Below are positions 18,954 to 27,217 of a stretch of DNA of 44,629 nt, piece by piece (within the stretch, counting starts at the first letter, position 1; the number at the start of each line of letters is the position of its first letter). Origin of the DNA: Methylococcaceae bacterium (lineage in GTDB: Bacteria; Pseudomonadota; Gammaproteobacteria; Methylococcales; Methylomonadaceae); the NCBI GenBank assembly GCA_007280895.1, contig QYQN01000130.1:1-44629 (forward strand), in the 5' to 3' direction. The notes beneath the pieces were generated by a model that saw only the letters and a list, made by a program, of their open reading frames with translations, was not told the origin of the DNA and made no database searches. The position numbers were made by a program, and so were the translations under genes.

Positions 18954-20360
18954 ATGCTTTCACATGTTTCCCCAAAGTCTGAGTTTTCAGCAAGGCAAAA
19001 TTTAAAATGGTTGTTTATACTAAGAAATTTAATGATTTTGAGCGAATCATTATTAATTATAATTTCTGTTTATGGTCTTCATATTCAGTTACCTGAACAG
19101 CCTTTATGGTTGGTGATGTTATTAATTTGTGCAGCCAATGTTTATACTTCAATACGTTTACAAGATGAAGAGCAAATTACTGAGCTTGATATATTCACAC
19201 AATTAATTATTGATGTTTTTGCTATTACTTTATTGCTTTATTTAACGGGCGGAGCTTCAAATCCTATTATTTGGGTGTTTTTATTACCAGTAATTATTAC
19301 TGCTATCATGTTGCCTCAATCGTATGCGTGGTATATCGTGATATTGACGACATCAATGTATACGATTTTAATGTCATTTAATATACCATTACCTGCCGTA
19401 GAGCCGCATTCTCCTGACCCTAAGTTACTGTATTTTGGAATGGATAATTATGAAATGTTGCAAAAAGCACATGCCTTAAGTGATCGACATTATTTTAATT
19501 TGCATGTGTTTGGTATGTGGTTTGGCTTTGTTTTTAGTGCAGGTTTAGTGGCTTTTTTTGTCGTTGAGTTGGCGAACACCTTGCGAATTCAAGAGCGCAA
19601 TTTGGCCGAAGCACGCGAAAATGCGTTGCGCGATGAGCGCGTCGTTGCTTTAGGAACACTGGCAGCAAGTGCCGCCCATGATATGGGAACACCATTGGGC
19701 ACAATGGCGATTGTTGTGCATGAAATAGCGCAAGAATTTCCCGAGCATCGATTTCAAGATTTGCATGAGAAAATTGTTATCATGCAACAACAAATTGAAC
19801 GTTGTAAGCAAGCTCTTTCAGTTATGTCAGCATCAGCTGGCGAGTTGCGAGCAGAATCTGGTCGAGTAATTCCCTTGGTTGATTATATTGATGATGTCAT
19901 TAATCAATGGCGAACCCATAAACCTACCGCAAAATTAAATTTTATTCTTAATCAACCCATAGAAACAGCTGCACAAATTATTGCTGAACGCACACTTACT
20001 CATTCAATTATTAATATTCTTAATAATGCAGCAGAAGCTACACCAGCAGAAAAAGGCATTGAATTTCAAGCATCATGGGATTTACATCAACTTACCATGA
20101 TTATTCGTGATTTTGGTGCAGGATTGCCATCAGGATTGGTTGAGCTAGCGGGCAAGCAACCTGTGATCAGTCAAAAACGTGGCTTAGGCGTTGGACTATT
20201 TTTAACATACTCCACTATTAATCGATTGGGTGGAAAAATCGATCTTTACAATAGTAAGTTAGGTGGTGCGTGTGTAGAAATTACTTTACCTTTATTAACT
20301 TCGGAGAAAATTGATGATGTCAGACCAGGAATTGGACAAGCCCCGTTTATTGCTGGTTGA
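18954..20360 (+). CDS. regB: RegB/PrrB-type redox sensor histidine kinase
   Basis: The product is 468 residues. Six hydrophobic segments (about 20-205) form the membrane domain and contain GGASNP (99-104), matching the quinone-responsive GGxxNP motif of RegB. The H-box ASAAHDMGTPLGTM carries the phosphorylated His at 242. Cys284, in QIERCKQA, fits the redox-active cysteine of the RegB family. The ATPase domain has NILNNAAEA (about 353-361), DFGAG (386-390) and GLGVGLFL (410-417). The kinase would sense the respiratory quinone pool and phosphorylate the adjacent regulator, whose gene overlaps this one by 47 bp. RoxS, the Pseudomonas name, is equivalent. The start context is weak but no better ATG is apparent. 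Confidence 0.9.
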   Translation: MLSHVSPKSEFSARQNLKWLFILRNLMILSESLLIIISVYGLHIQLPEQPLWLVMLLICAANVYTSIRLQDEEQITELDIFTQLIIDVFAITLLLYLTGGASNPIIWVFLLPVIITAIMLPQSYAWYIVILTTSMYTILMSFNIPLPAVEPHSPDPKLLYFGMDNYEMLQKAHALSDRHYFNLHVFGMWFGFVFSAGLVAFFVVELANTLRIQERNLAEARENALRDERVVALGTLAASAAHDMGTPLGTMAIVVHEIAQEFPEHRFQDLHEKIVIMQQQIERCKQALSVMSASAGELRAESGRVIPLVDYIDDVINQWRTHKPTAKLNFILNQPIETAAQIIAERTLTHSIINILNNAAEATPAEKGIEFQASWDLHQLTMIIRDFGAGLPSGLVELAGKQPVISQKRGLGVGLFLTYSTINRLGGKIDLYNSKLGGACVEITLPLLTSEKIDDVRPGIGQAPFIAG

Positions 20361-20865
20361 TGATGATGAAACATTTTGTAAGGTGTTGAAATCTGCCTTA
20401 GAAAAAAGAAATTATGAGGTGCTCGTTGCCAATGATGTGTTGCATGGTATTGCGTTGGCGGAGCAATCTATGCCGGAATATGCGGTGATTGATTTGCGTA
20501 TTGGCTATGATTCTGGGCTTGAATTAGTTAAAAAATTAATATCCTTAGATGATAATACTCAAATTGTCATGTTAACTGGCTTTGCTAGTATTGCAACAGC
20601 AGTAGAGGCTATTAAATTGGGTGCGGTGCATTATTTAACGAAGCCTGCCAATGCCGATGAGATTTTAGTAGCATTAAATAAAAATAAAGGCGATTCATCT
20701 GTAACGATTAGTGAAAATCCATTGTCGATTAAACGTTTAGAATGGGAGCATTTGCAGAAAGTATTAATGCAATATGATGGCAATATTTCAGCAGCGGCTA
20801 GAGCCTTAAATATGCATCGGCGTACATTGCAAAGAAAGCTTGATAAAAAGCCGGTAAGAGATTAA
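20314..20865 (+). CDS. regA: RegA/PrrA-type response regulator
   Basis: The product is 183 residues, the compact RegA size. The receiver domain has the acidic pocket VDDDE (15-19), phosphoacceptor Asp60 in VIDLRI, Thr in MLTGF and Lys110 in TKPA. A short linker leads to a Fis-type helix-turn-helix, NISAAARALNMHRRTLQRKL (157-176), which closely matches the highly conserved RegA DNA-binding helix. GGAG (20303-20306) lies 7 bp before ATG 20314, which fixes the start inside the kinase gene. In the family, RegA controls respiration, carbon and redox genes. No target operon is visible next to it. Confidence 0.92.
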   Translation: MMSDQELDKPRLLLVDDDETFCKVLKSALEKRNYEVLVANDVLHGIALAEQSMPEYAVIDLRIGYDSGLELVKKLISLDDNTQIVMLTGFASIATAVEAIKLGAVHYLTKPANADEILVALNKNKGDSSVTISENPLSIKRLEWEHLQKVLMQYDGNISAAARALNMHRRTLQRKLDKKPVRD

Positions 20866-20871
20866 TTCGTC

Positions 20872-21717
20872 ATGAATCATGAAGTGATTTCACCCTATCT
20901 TTGTCCATTATGTCGACAACAATTAATCGCCAAAGAGCGGGTTTATCAATGTAATGCTGGTCACAGTTTTGATGTAGCAAAAGCCGGCTATGTCAATTTA
21001 TTGCCGGTACACTTTAAAAATTCATCGGTGCCAGGCGACAATAAAGCAATGCTGGCAGCAAGAAGGGCTTTTTTAGAAGCAGATTATTATGCACCTATGG
21101 CTCAGTCCATAGCGTCACTGCTCACGAATGAATGTTGTCATTATCATCAAACAATAAAAATTTTAGATATAGGGTGTGGCGAAGGGTATTACGATCGAGT
21201 GCTTAATCAGCGTATTCAGTGTGATCAGAGCGTTGAATGGCATGGCGTTGATATAGCCAAATTAGCCATAACAGCGGCAGCCAAAAAACTGCCTTCAGTA
21301 CGTTACTGTGTCGCTAGTAATCATGCACTGCCTTATCAAGATGCCTATTTTGACGTGTTATTACGAATATTTGCACCGTCAAATGAAATAGAATTAAAAC
21401 GGGTATTAAATTCTCATGGAAAATTGCTGATTGTTACTCCTGGACCCAAACATTTGGCGCAATTAAAAGCATTTGTGTATAAAGAAGTACGTGATCATGC
21501 GGAAAACATTAGCGTGCCAAACGGTTTTAAAGCCCGCCATGTTGAGCGCATCAGTTATCAGATATCGCCATCTCAGCAACAACGCTCAGCATTACTACAA
21601 ATGACACCCTTTGCGTGGAAAATAAATAAAGCGCAACAAGAGGCGTTGCTAACTGTAAAGCAATTAATCATTGATGTAGATTTTATTATTACCTTGGCGG
21701 ATTATGCAAAAATATAA
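20872..21717 (+). CDS. rlmA: 23S rRNA (guanine-N1)-methyltransferase RlmA
   Basis: The product is 281 residues. An N-terminal zinc-binding segment (CPLC...YQCNAGHSFD) and AKAGYVNLLPV are followed by the RlmA hallmark PGDNKAMLAARRAFL. The SAM-binding motif is ILDIGCGEGYYDR (about 96-108). The enzyme methylates N1 of a guanine in helix 35 of 23S rRNA (G745 in E. coli). It starts 6 bp after regA, so it is probably the third gene of that transcript, and it converges with alkB. Confidence 0.93.
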   Translation: MNHEVISPYLCPLCRQQLIAKERVYQCNAGHSFDVAKAGYVNLLPVHFKNSSVPGDNKAMLAARRAFLEADYYAPMAQSIASLLTNECCHYHQTIKILDIGCGEGYYDRVLNQRIQCDQSVEWHGVDIAKLAITAAAKKLPSVRYCVASNHALPYQDAYFDVLLRIFAPSNEIELKRVLNSHGKLLIVTPGPKHLAQLKAFVYKEVRDHAENISVPNGFKARHVERISYQISPSQQQRSALLQMTPFAWKINKAQQEALLTVKQLIIDVDFIITLADYAKI

Positions 21718-21734
21718 AGTAGCGTTTTAAGTTA

Positions 21735-22412
21735 TTAGGTGACTTTACGAAATGTAAGATTAATGCGTTGTGCTTGTAGTTCTGCATGATACCCAGGTTG
21801 AATGGGCAAGACACCATGAAAGCGTAATCGTGACTGCTGAGTCAATATGATAATATCGCCATGCTGTAAAAGAATGCGACGTGGCGTGATATTTCTTGTT
21901 AAATCACCTAATAAAAATAGCGCAGGTAACCCTAATGAAACCGATACAATTGGATACGTAAAATTTTTTTCATCCTTATCTTGATGTAAGCCCATTTTGG
22001 CACCTACCGAATAGTTGTTAATTAAGCAGGCATCGGGTTGGTAGTTTGGCAAATGTTCATGAGATAATGCTGCGTTAACAAGTTCCACAAAGCACGAAGG
22101 AAGTGCTAACCAGTGTTGATGGGATAGTGGGTCTACGGTACTGTAGCGATAGCCGTATCTATCTGAAATCCAACCGTATGTACCGCAATTGGTCATAGTG
22201 ACGGACATTTTTTTGCCACCCGGAGTAACGATCTGCCGAAAGGGTGAATAAGTGGTAATTTTTTTAATGGCAACAATAAGCTCTGGTGCATATTTACAGG
22301 CAAAACCTTTCAGATAGTGTGTCCCAGCGGGGAGATCAATGGACGTTTGGGCTAAGTCTTCTAGGCTAGAGAAAATATCTGTTGTTTGCATAGCATGAAT
22401 GAGACGTGTCAT
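21735..22412 (-). CDS. alkB: AlkB-type alkylated DNA repair dioxygenase
   Basis: This 225-residue protein matches E. coli AlkB along its length. It removes methyl groups from 1-methyladenine and 3-methylcytosine by Fe(II)/2-oxoglutarate-dependent oxidation. Visible features are the substrate loop TNCGTYGW...GYRYS, QPDACLINNY, the iron ligands His143 and Asp145 in HQDKDE and His199 in RFHGV, and the 2-oxoglutarate-binding arginines in RINLTFRK at the end. There is no ada partner nearby. It is a lone gene between convergent rlmA and divergent lipB. Confidence 0.96.
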   Translation of the reverse strand: MTRLIHAMQTTDIFSSLEDLAQTSIDLPAGTHYLKGFACKYAPELIVAIKKITTYSPFRQIVTPGGKKMSVTMTNCGTYGWISDRYGYRYSTVDPLSHQHWLALPSCFVELVNAALSHEHLPNYQPDACLINNYSVGAKMGLHQDKDEKNFTYPIVSVSLGLPALFLLGDLTRNITPRRILLQHGDIIILTQQSRLRFHGVLPIQPGYHAELQAQRINLTFRKVT

Positions 22413-22488
22413 AAGGGTTGGGTGCTGAATAACGCAGGTGGTCGTAAAGTCATTGCTCAGAGGTATTTAGTAAACTAAATAAACAAAA

Positions 22489-23121
22489 ATGAAGATTATC
22501 CACACTCACAATTCTACCCTCATTATTCGTCAATTAGGCTTGCAGTATTACGAGCCTGTTTGGCGTGCAATGCAGGACTTTACGCAGAAAAGGGGGGAAG
22601 ATACGCCCGATGAACTTTGGATTGTTGAGCACTATCCAGTCTATACCTTAGGTTTGGCGGGTAAGCGTGAGCATTTGCTGACGGTGACTGATATTCCTGT
22701 TATTCAATCTGATCGAGGCGGTCAGGTGACTTATCACGGGCCGGGGCAAGTTGTTATTTACATTTTAATCGATATTAAGCGTTTAGGCATTGATTTACGT
22801 AGGTTAGTAACAATCTTAGAGCAGGCGATGATTAATACACTTGCTGATTATGGCGTGGTTGCTTATGCTAAAGCGAAAGCGCCTGGTGTGTATATTGAGG
22901 AAAAGAAAATAGGTTCAATTGGTCTTAGAATTAAAAATACTGGGTGTTATCATGGTCTCAGTTTTAATAATGATATGGATTTACAGGCATTTAAGCATAT
23001 AAACCCATGTGGATTTTCACATTTAGAAATAACTCAGCTTTGTGATTTTAATATTAAAGTTGAGTTTAATGATTTATCTACTCAGATAATTCATTTTATC
23101 AAGGCAGCATTATATTCATGA
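22489..23121 (+). CDS. lipB: Octanoyl-[acyl carrier protein]:protein N-octanoyltransferase
   Basis: The product is 210 residues. LipB moves octanoate from ACP to lipoyl domains. Seen motifs are [12 protein letters not shown] (76-87), the catalytic lysine in EEKKIGSIG (Lys140) and the catalytic cysteine Cys174 in NPCG. Its stop overlaps the lipA start by ATGA, so the pair forms an operon. The first codons contain a perfect 9-base DnaA box (22496-22504), probably by chance. Confidence 0.96.
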   Translation: MKIIHTHNSTLIIRQLGLQYYEPVWRAMQDFTQKRGEDTPDELWIVEHYPVYTLGLAGKREHLLTVTDIPVIQSDRGGQVTYHGPGQVVIYILIDIKRLGIDLRRLVTILEQAMINTLADYGVVAYAKAKAPGVYIEEKKIGSIGLRIKNTGCYHGLSFNNDMDLQAFKHINPCGFSHLEITQLCDFNIKVEFNDLSTQIIHFIKAALYS

Positions 23122-24083
23122 CTTATCAAGCACCTTCACGGTTAACGCCTATAACGCATCAGCGTAATTCAGAAAAATTAGCACGTATTCCTATTAAAGT
23201 TGAGCAACCCGATACAGTATTGCGTAAGCCCGATTGGATTCGCATTAAAATTCCCGCAAGTGAAGAAATTTTTCGAATTAAGCAATTGCTTAGAGATCAT
23301 CAATTACATACGGTATGTGAGGAGGCCGCGTGCCCAAATTTAGCAGAATGTTTTCAGCAGGGAACAGCAACGTTTATGATCATGGGCGATTTATGTACTA
23401 GACGTTGTCCATTTTGTGATGTTGCGCATGGCAAACCATTGCCTTTAGATAGCAATGAGCCAGAGCAACTAGCACACGCAATTAAAGCCTTGGCGTTGAA
23501 GTATGTAGTCATTACGTCAGTGGATAGAGATGATTTACGCGATGGGGGGGCAGGGCATTTTGCTGCATGTATTCAGGCTATTCGTGGTGCCACGCCAACG
23601 ACTAAAATTGAAATCTTAGTGCCTGATTTCCGTGGACGCATTGCTAAGGCTGTGGCGCTGCTAGCAGAGCATCCTTGCGATGTGTTTAATCATAATCTTG
23701 AAACGGTGCCGCGTTTATATAAAGAGGTTAGGCCGGGGGCTGATTATCGTGGGTCATTAGATTTATTGGCACAATTTAACGCCGTTCACGTTAATGTGCC
23801 CAGTAAATCGGGGTTAATGTTGGGCATGGGCGAAGAGCAAGAGGAAGTGCATGAGGTGATGCGCGATTTAATCGCGCATGGGTGTTCAATGCTGACTTTA
23901 GGACAATACTTGCAGCCAAGTAAAGCGCATTTGTCAGTTAAAAAATACCTTACACCACAAGAATTTGATGACTATGCTGTTATTGCAAAAAAGATGGGTT
24001 TTGCTCGGGTAGCAAGTGCGCCCTTAGTACGTTCTTCTTATCATGCAGAACATCAAGCTCAAGAAATTGTGGATATAAAGTAG
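23118..24083 (+). CDS. lipA: Lipoyl synthase
   Basis: The product is 321 residues. LipA inserts two sulfurs into protein-bound octanoate using two 4Fe-4S clusters. The auxiliary-cluster cysteines are at 67, 72 and 78 ([12 protein letters not shown]), and the radical-SAM cysteines at 93, 97 and 100 (CTRRCPFC). [10 protein letters not shown] and the C-terminal VRSSYHA are also typical. It overlaps lipB. Together they supply lipoate to 2-oxoacid dehydrogenases and the glycine cleavage system. Confidence 0.97.
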   Translation: MTYQAPSRLTPITHQRNSEKLARIPIKVEQPDTVLRKPDWIRIKIPASEEIFRIKQLLRDHQLHTVCEEAACPNLAECFQQGTATFMIMGDLCTRRCPFCDVAHGKPLPLDSNEPEQLAHAIKALALKYVVITSVDRDDLRDGGAGHFAACIQAIRGATPTTKIEILVPDFRGRIAKAVALLAEHPCDVFNHNLETVPRLYKEVRPGADYRGSLDLLAQFNAVHVNVPSKSGLMLGMGEEQEEVHEVMRDLIAHGCSMLTLGQYLQPSKAHLSVKKYLTPQEFDDYAVIAKKMGFARVASAPLVRSSYHAEHQAQEIVDIK

Positions 24084-24120
24084 ATTAGTATTAGTGTTTA
24101 CGGAAGGTCTGGAGAATGCA

Positions 24121-24153
24121 TTACGATCTGTTTGATAAAAGAACAGATCGTAA
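24121..24153. terminator. Strong hairpin between convergent lipA and the MscS-fusion gene
   Basis: TTACGATCTGTT and AACAGATCGTAA form a perfect 12-bp stem with a 9-base loop, and the stem extends by TGC/GCA past one bulged base. It lies between two convergent genes, where a shared terminator is expected. There is no clear T-run on either side, so its ability to terminate is uncertain; it may instead protect 3' ends. Confidence 0.5.
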
Positions 24154-24168
24154 GCATTTAGCTATGGT

Positions 24169-27090
24169 TTAGGTTGCAGCAGGTAATGCAGCTTTAGTTA
24201 AGTCAATCGTAACTTCTGCAATTTCTTTGTTTTCATTCAGTCGATCGATCTCTTCAAAGGGTATTTTTGCTTCGGTAAACTCATGAAAAATAGCTTTCCA
24301 GACTTCATCTCTAAAAACTTTATGTTTTTTGAATTCATAAATACTAAACGAAATAATATATTCAGCCATCACACCGCAGTCAAGATACACATAGCCATTA
24401 AAATATTGTTCGGGTGTTTTAATATCATGAATGCCTTTGACACTTGCCAGTGCAGTTTTGAGATGACTCAAAATTAATTCTGGCTCATATTTTTGTGGCA
24501 TGTTTAATTTAAGCCCTATTTTTGAAAAATCTTCAATGTAATTAACAATTTCAGCGGCAGCAACTAAGCTATTTGGGATGCTGATGATGTTATTGTCTAA
24601 ATCTTTAACTTTCAAACTACGCCATGTCATATCAATGACCTGAACGCGGTCAAAGGTTTTTATTTTAATGTAATCGCCAATAGAAAAGGGGCGCTCAAGG
24701 TTAACCACAATGCCAGAAAAGATATTGGCAATGTTTCCTTGCACGGCTAAACCTAAAATCATTGCGAATAAACCACTTGTTGCTAATAAGCTGGATAACG
24801 GCTTATTAAATACGAACGCCACGATACAGAAGAAAAATAAAATATAAACGACGCCGCTGGTGAAGTTTTTAATAACCCCTGGTATTTTCCGTTGAGACTT
24901 TTTCTCCATCGGAGGCCATAGAAACAGGTTAAGTGCTAATACAATTAACGTAGCAGGCACAATCCACCACAGTGCATCGTAAACCATAACAATTAAATCA
25001 ATACTATGGTTAGATAAGTTTTCATCAATGGCAATTTCAATGGTTAAATTGCCGATGGCTAATAACGACACGTACCAGAAAACTACCCGCATTACCCAAG
25101 AAGATGCTAGCCAGAAGAAAATAATATCTTCTTTGTACGTCAAATCTTTTTCGCTACTAGCATTAGCATGTTTTTTCCAATTGTATTTATTATCAATTAA
25201 ACGCGCAGCAATGCTGCCTAATATGCCAAAAATACCTATGTAGACAAAATACACGGGGTTAACGTAATCATTGAGGTTAAAGCGATCTTCAGCGAGCAAA
25301 ACTTCATAATCTATTTTAGAGAAATCAGGGCCAATGGCACCATAACCTACATACATTGGCTCACCAAAGGTAGGGATGATCGTAATAGATTGATAAAATT
25401 GTGCGGCAAGAATTTTCCAGTCTGGAAGTGATTGTAAAATATGATCGGCATTGACTTTATCTTTTAAGCTAGTATTGCTATTAAGTGCCATGCCTAAGTC
25501 ATCAATAACATAAATAACATTATTTTTATTGAAATTTTTATGACGGAAAGAAAGACCAGCGACATGACTGCCATGGCGGAATTTTTCGGTAGAAAAATCG
25601 ATATTAAAATCATGTTTTATGCGATACCGTTTAAACATAACGCCATCTTTTTGATAGGAAAGAACGGGTTTATCTAAATTTAATTCTGTGCCAGCGTTTA
25701 TAAACATCAGATCTGCTGGATCAAAGTTACCGCGATACCGAAACCAAATGGAGAAGTCTAATTCAGCTGTGTTTTTGGTTAGATCTAGTTTGGATACATC
25801 ATGTAGTTCAATACCGGTATAAATAACGTTAGTTTTATACATAAAACGGTCAATCACATACAGCATCTTGCCAGATTTTAATTCTTCTATGTAATTAACC
25901 GAGCTATTCGGTTTGATAGGTTGTAATTGCGTGGGTGCAGCAATGATAGTTTGACCATCGTAAACGCCTATTTGTGTGGTTTTTTGTGCTTCACGATTTT
26001 TATCAAACCAGTTGTCACCTGTTGCCCCATGAAGTGCTACATCGGGGGTGTTTAAGGTATACAAGTATTTTAAAATAATTTCTTTTTCGATATTTCCAGC
26101 AGTTAAGGATTGATTTAAGATTTCTTTTAAAATTAATTTAATTGCATCATGGCCATAGGCAGAAATCCAGTCTGGGTATTCACCAAAGCGTTGTAAGTAG
26201 CTATTTTTAAAGCGTTGTTCCTCTGAACCTGACGTGTCAAATAAGAGCGGCGCAGAAAAAATGATGTCATTAGTATAGCGAGCACTATCCGCCTTGTTGT
26301 GACTAATATCAGCAATTGTGCGGTTAAAGGCATGCGTTGCAACGACATCGGTGCCAATGATTTTATTTTTAATATTAGCATCTCGTGCTTTGACAACAAA
26401 TTTTGCAGAATCTGCAGCGTTACCCACAAAGAAAATAGAACCTAAGTCTTGCTTGTCTTTTATGTTGGCAATAACCTGTTCAATTGAATTGGTTTGGTCA
26501 TTAGTGTCGTAAGAAAATTCGTAATGAATTTTTGTGCCAAAACGCTCATAAACATCGCTGAACTGTTTTGCCATATTAATTCCTTTTTGGGTGTTGTCAT
26601 GAATGATGGTAATAATCATTAATCCCAACACATTACGAGAATAATTAGCAGTAAATTGAGCTTGTTTTGTTTCGTTAAATACTGTTGAAAAGAAATGCGA
26701 AGAATCTTTAAAGGGTGCATTGTCGATTGACGCAAGATTTAAAAAAGGTGCTTTTTCTTTTTTTATGCTTTCTGTAACTGCTTTGGTAGTATTAACATCA
26801 GTTAAGCTAATAAAGCCAATGACATCGTTGCTTTTAACAAAATCATCAATATTTTTAAGCAGCTGGGGGTCAGATGCTGAAAAGTTTTGCACTTTTATAT
26901 TTTTTGGATTAATGAATGAACTAATACCATTGTTAATAGACTCTTGGTCATGAGAATTGGAGGTGATGATACCGACATGAACATTATGTTTACTTTCTTT
27001 AAACCAAATGTTGTAAACCAAAAATGAAGTGATTGCACTTAGCACAATAATGCTGGCAATAATGATAAAAAGCTTTCTTCTTTCAGACAT
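24169..27090 (-). CDS. MscS-family channel fused to a periplasmic binding protein domain
   Basis: The product is 973 residues. An N-terminal membrane anchor (about 5-27) is followed by a type I periplasmic-binding-protein fold like LivK (about 35-385; VGIITSNS start, FFVGNAADSAKFV, AYGHDAIKLILKEIL). An extra extracytoplasmic beta-rich domain (about 410-590; TGIELHDVSKLDL, FSIWFRYRG) comes next; its pattern recalls ligand-gated ion channel binding domains, but that match is tentative. Hydrophobic segments lie near 611-632, 656-690, 698-725 and 741-763. An MscS pore helix and beta domain follow (ATSGLFAMILGLAVQGN, NLERPFSIGDYIKI, IPNSLV). The layout suggests a channel gated or tuned by an external ligand. 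ATG 27090 is preferred over ATG 27102 because GAGAG precedes it. It lies downstream of an ABC exporter. Confidence 0.85.
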   Translation of the reverse strand: MSERRKLFIIIASIIVLSAITSFLVYNIWFKESKHNVHVGIITSNSHDQESINNGISSFINPKNIKVQNFSASDPQLLKNIDDFVKSNDVIGFISLTDVNTTKAVTESIKKEKAPFLNLASIDNAPFKDSSHFFSTVFNETKQAQFTANYSRNVLGLMIITIIHDNTQKGINMAKQFSDVYERFGTKIHYEFSYDTNDQTNSIEQVIANIKDKQDLGSIFFVGNAADSAKFVVKARDANIKNKIIGTDVVATHAFNRTIADISHNKADSARYTNDIIFSAPLLFDTSGSEEQRFKNSYLQRFGEYPDWISAYGHDAIKLILKEILNQSLTAGNIEKEIILKYLYTLNTPDVALHGATGDNWFDKNREAQKTTQIGVYDGQTIIAAPTQLQPIKPNSSVNYIEELKSGKMLYVIDRFMYKTNVIYTGIELHDVSKLDLTKNTAELDFSIWFRYRGNFDPADLMFINAGTELNLDKPVLSYQKDGVMFKRYRIKHDFNIDFSTEKFRHGSHVAGLSFRHKNFNKNNVIYVIDDLGMALNSNTSLKDKVNADHILQSLPDWKILAAQFYQSITIIPTFGEPMYVGYGAIGPDFSKIDYEVLLAEDRFNLNDYVNPVYFVYIGIFGILGSIAARLIDNKYNWKKHANASSEKDLTYKEDIIFFWLASSWVMRVVFWYVSLLAIGNLTIEIAIDENLSNHSIDLIVMVYDALWWIVPATLIVLALNLFLWPPMEKKSQRKIPGVIKNFTSGVVYILFFFCIVAFVFNKPLSSLLATSGLFAMILGLAVQGNIANIFSGIVVNLERPFSIGDYIKIKTFDRVQVIDMTWRSLKVKDLDNNIISIPNSLVAAAEIVNYIEDFSKIGLKLNMPQKYEPELILSHLKTALASVKGIHDIKTPEQYFNGYVYLDCGVMAEYIISFSIYEFKKHKVFRDEVWKAIFHEFTEAKIPFEEIDRLNENKEIAEVTIDLTKAALPAAT

Positions 27091-27130
27091 GTTGGCTCTC
27101 ATTTATGACATGTTGGATAAAAACACAGCA

Positions 27131-27160
27131 ACCTAGCCACGAAAGCTAGGTCGGTTTTTT
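27131..27160 (+). other. Hairpin plus T-run between the exporter and channel genes
   Basis: ACCTAGC (27131-27137) and GCTAGGT (27145-27151) form a 7-bp stem with a 7-base loop; on the plus strand CGG and six T follow. That is terminator-like only for plus-strand transcription, yet both flanking genes read on the minus strand. On the minus strand the T-run is about 7 bases away and broken, so at most a weak attenuator between the two genes is likely. Confidence 0.4.
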
Positions 27161-27217
27161 AAAATGTTTGCTGCTTAACTAAAACAGATGATTAAGTATG
27201 GTTTTAAAGTGTAATAC

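Noticed and set aside
22496-22504. Perfect DnaA box TTATCCACA at the start of lipB
   Set aside because: It is single, inside coding sequence, and without AT-rich unwinding sequence or neighbouring boxes; chance occurrence is likely.
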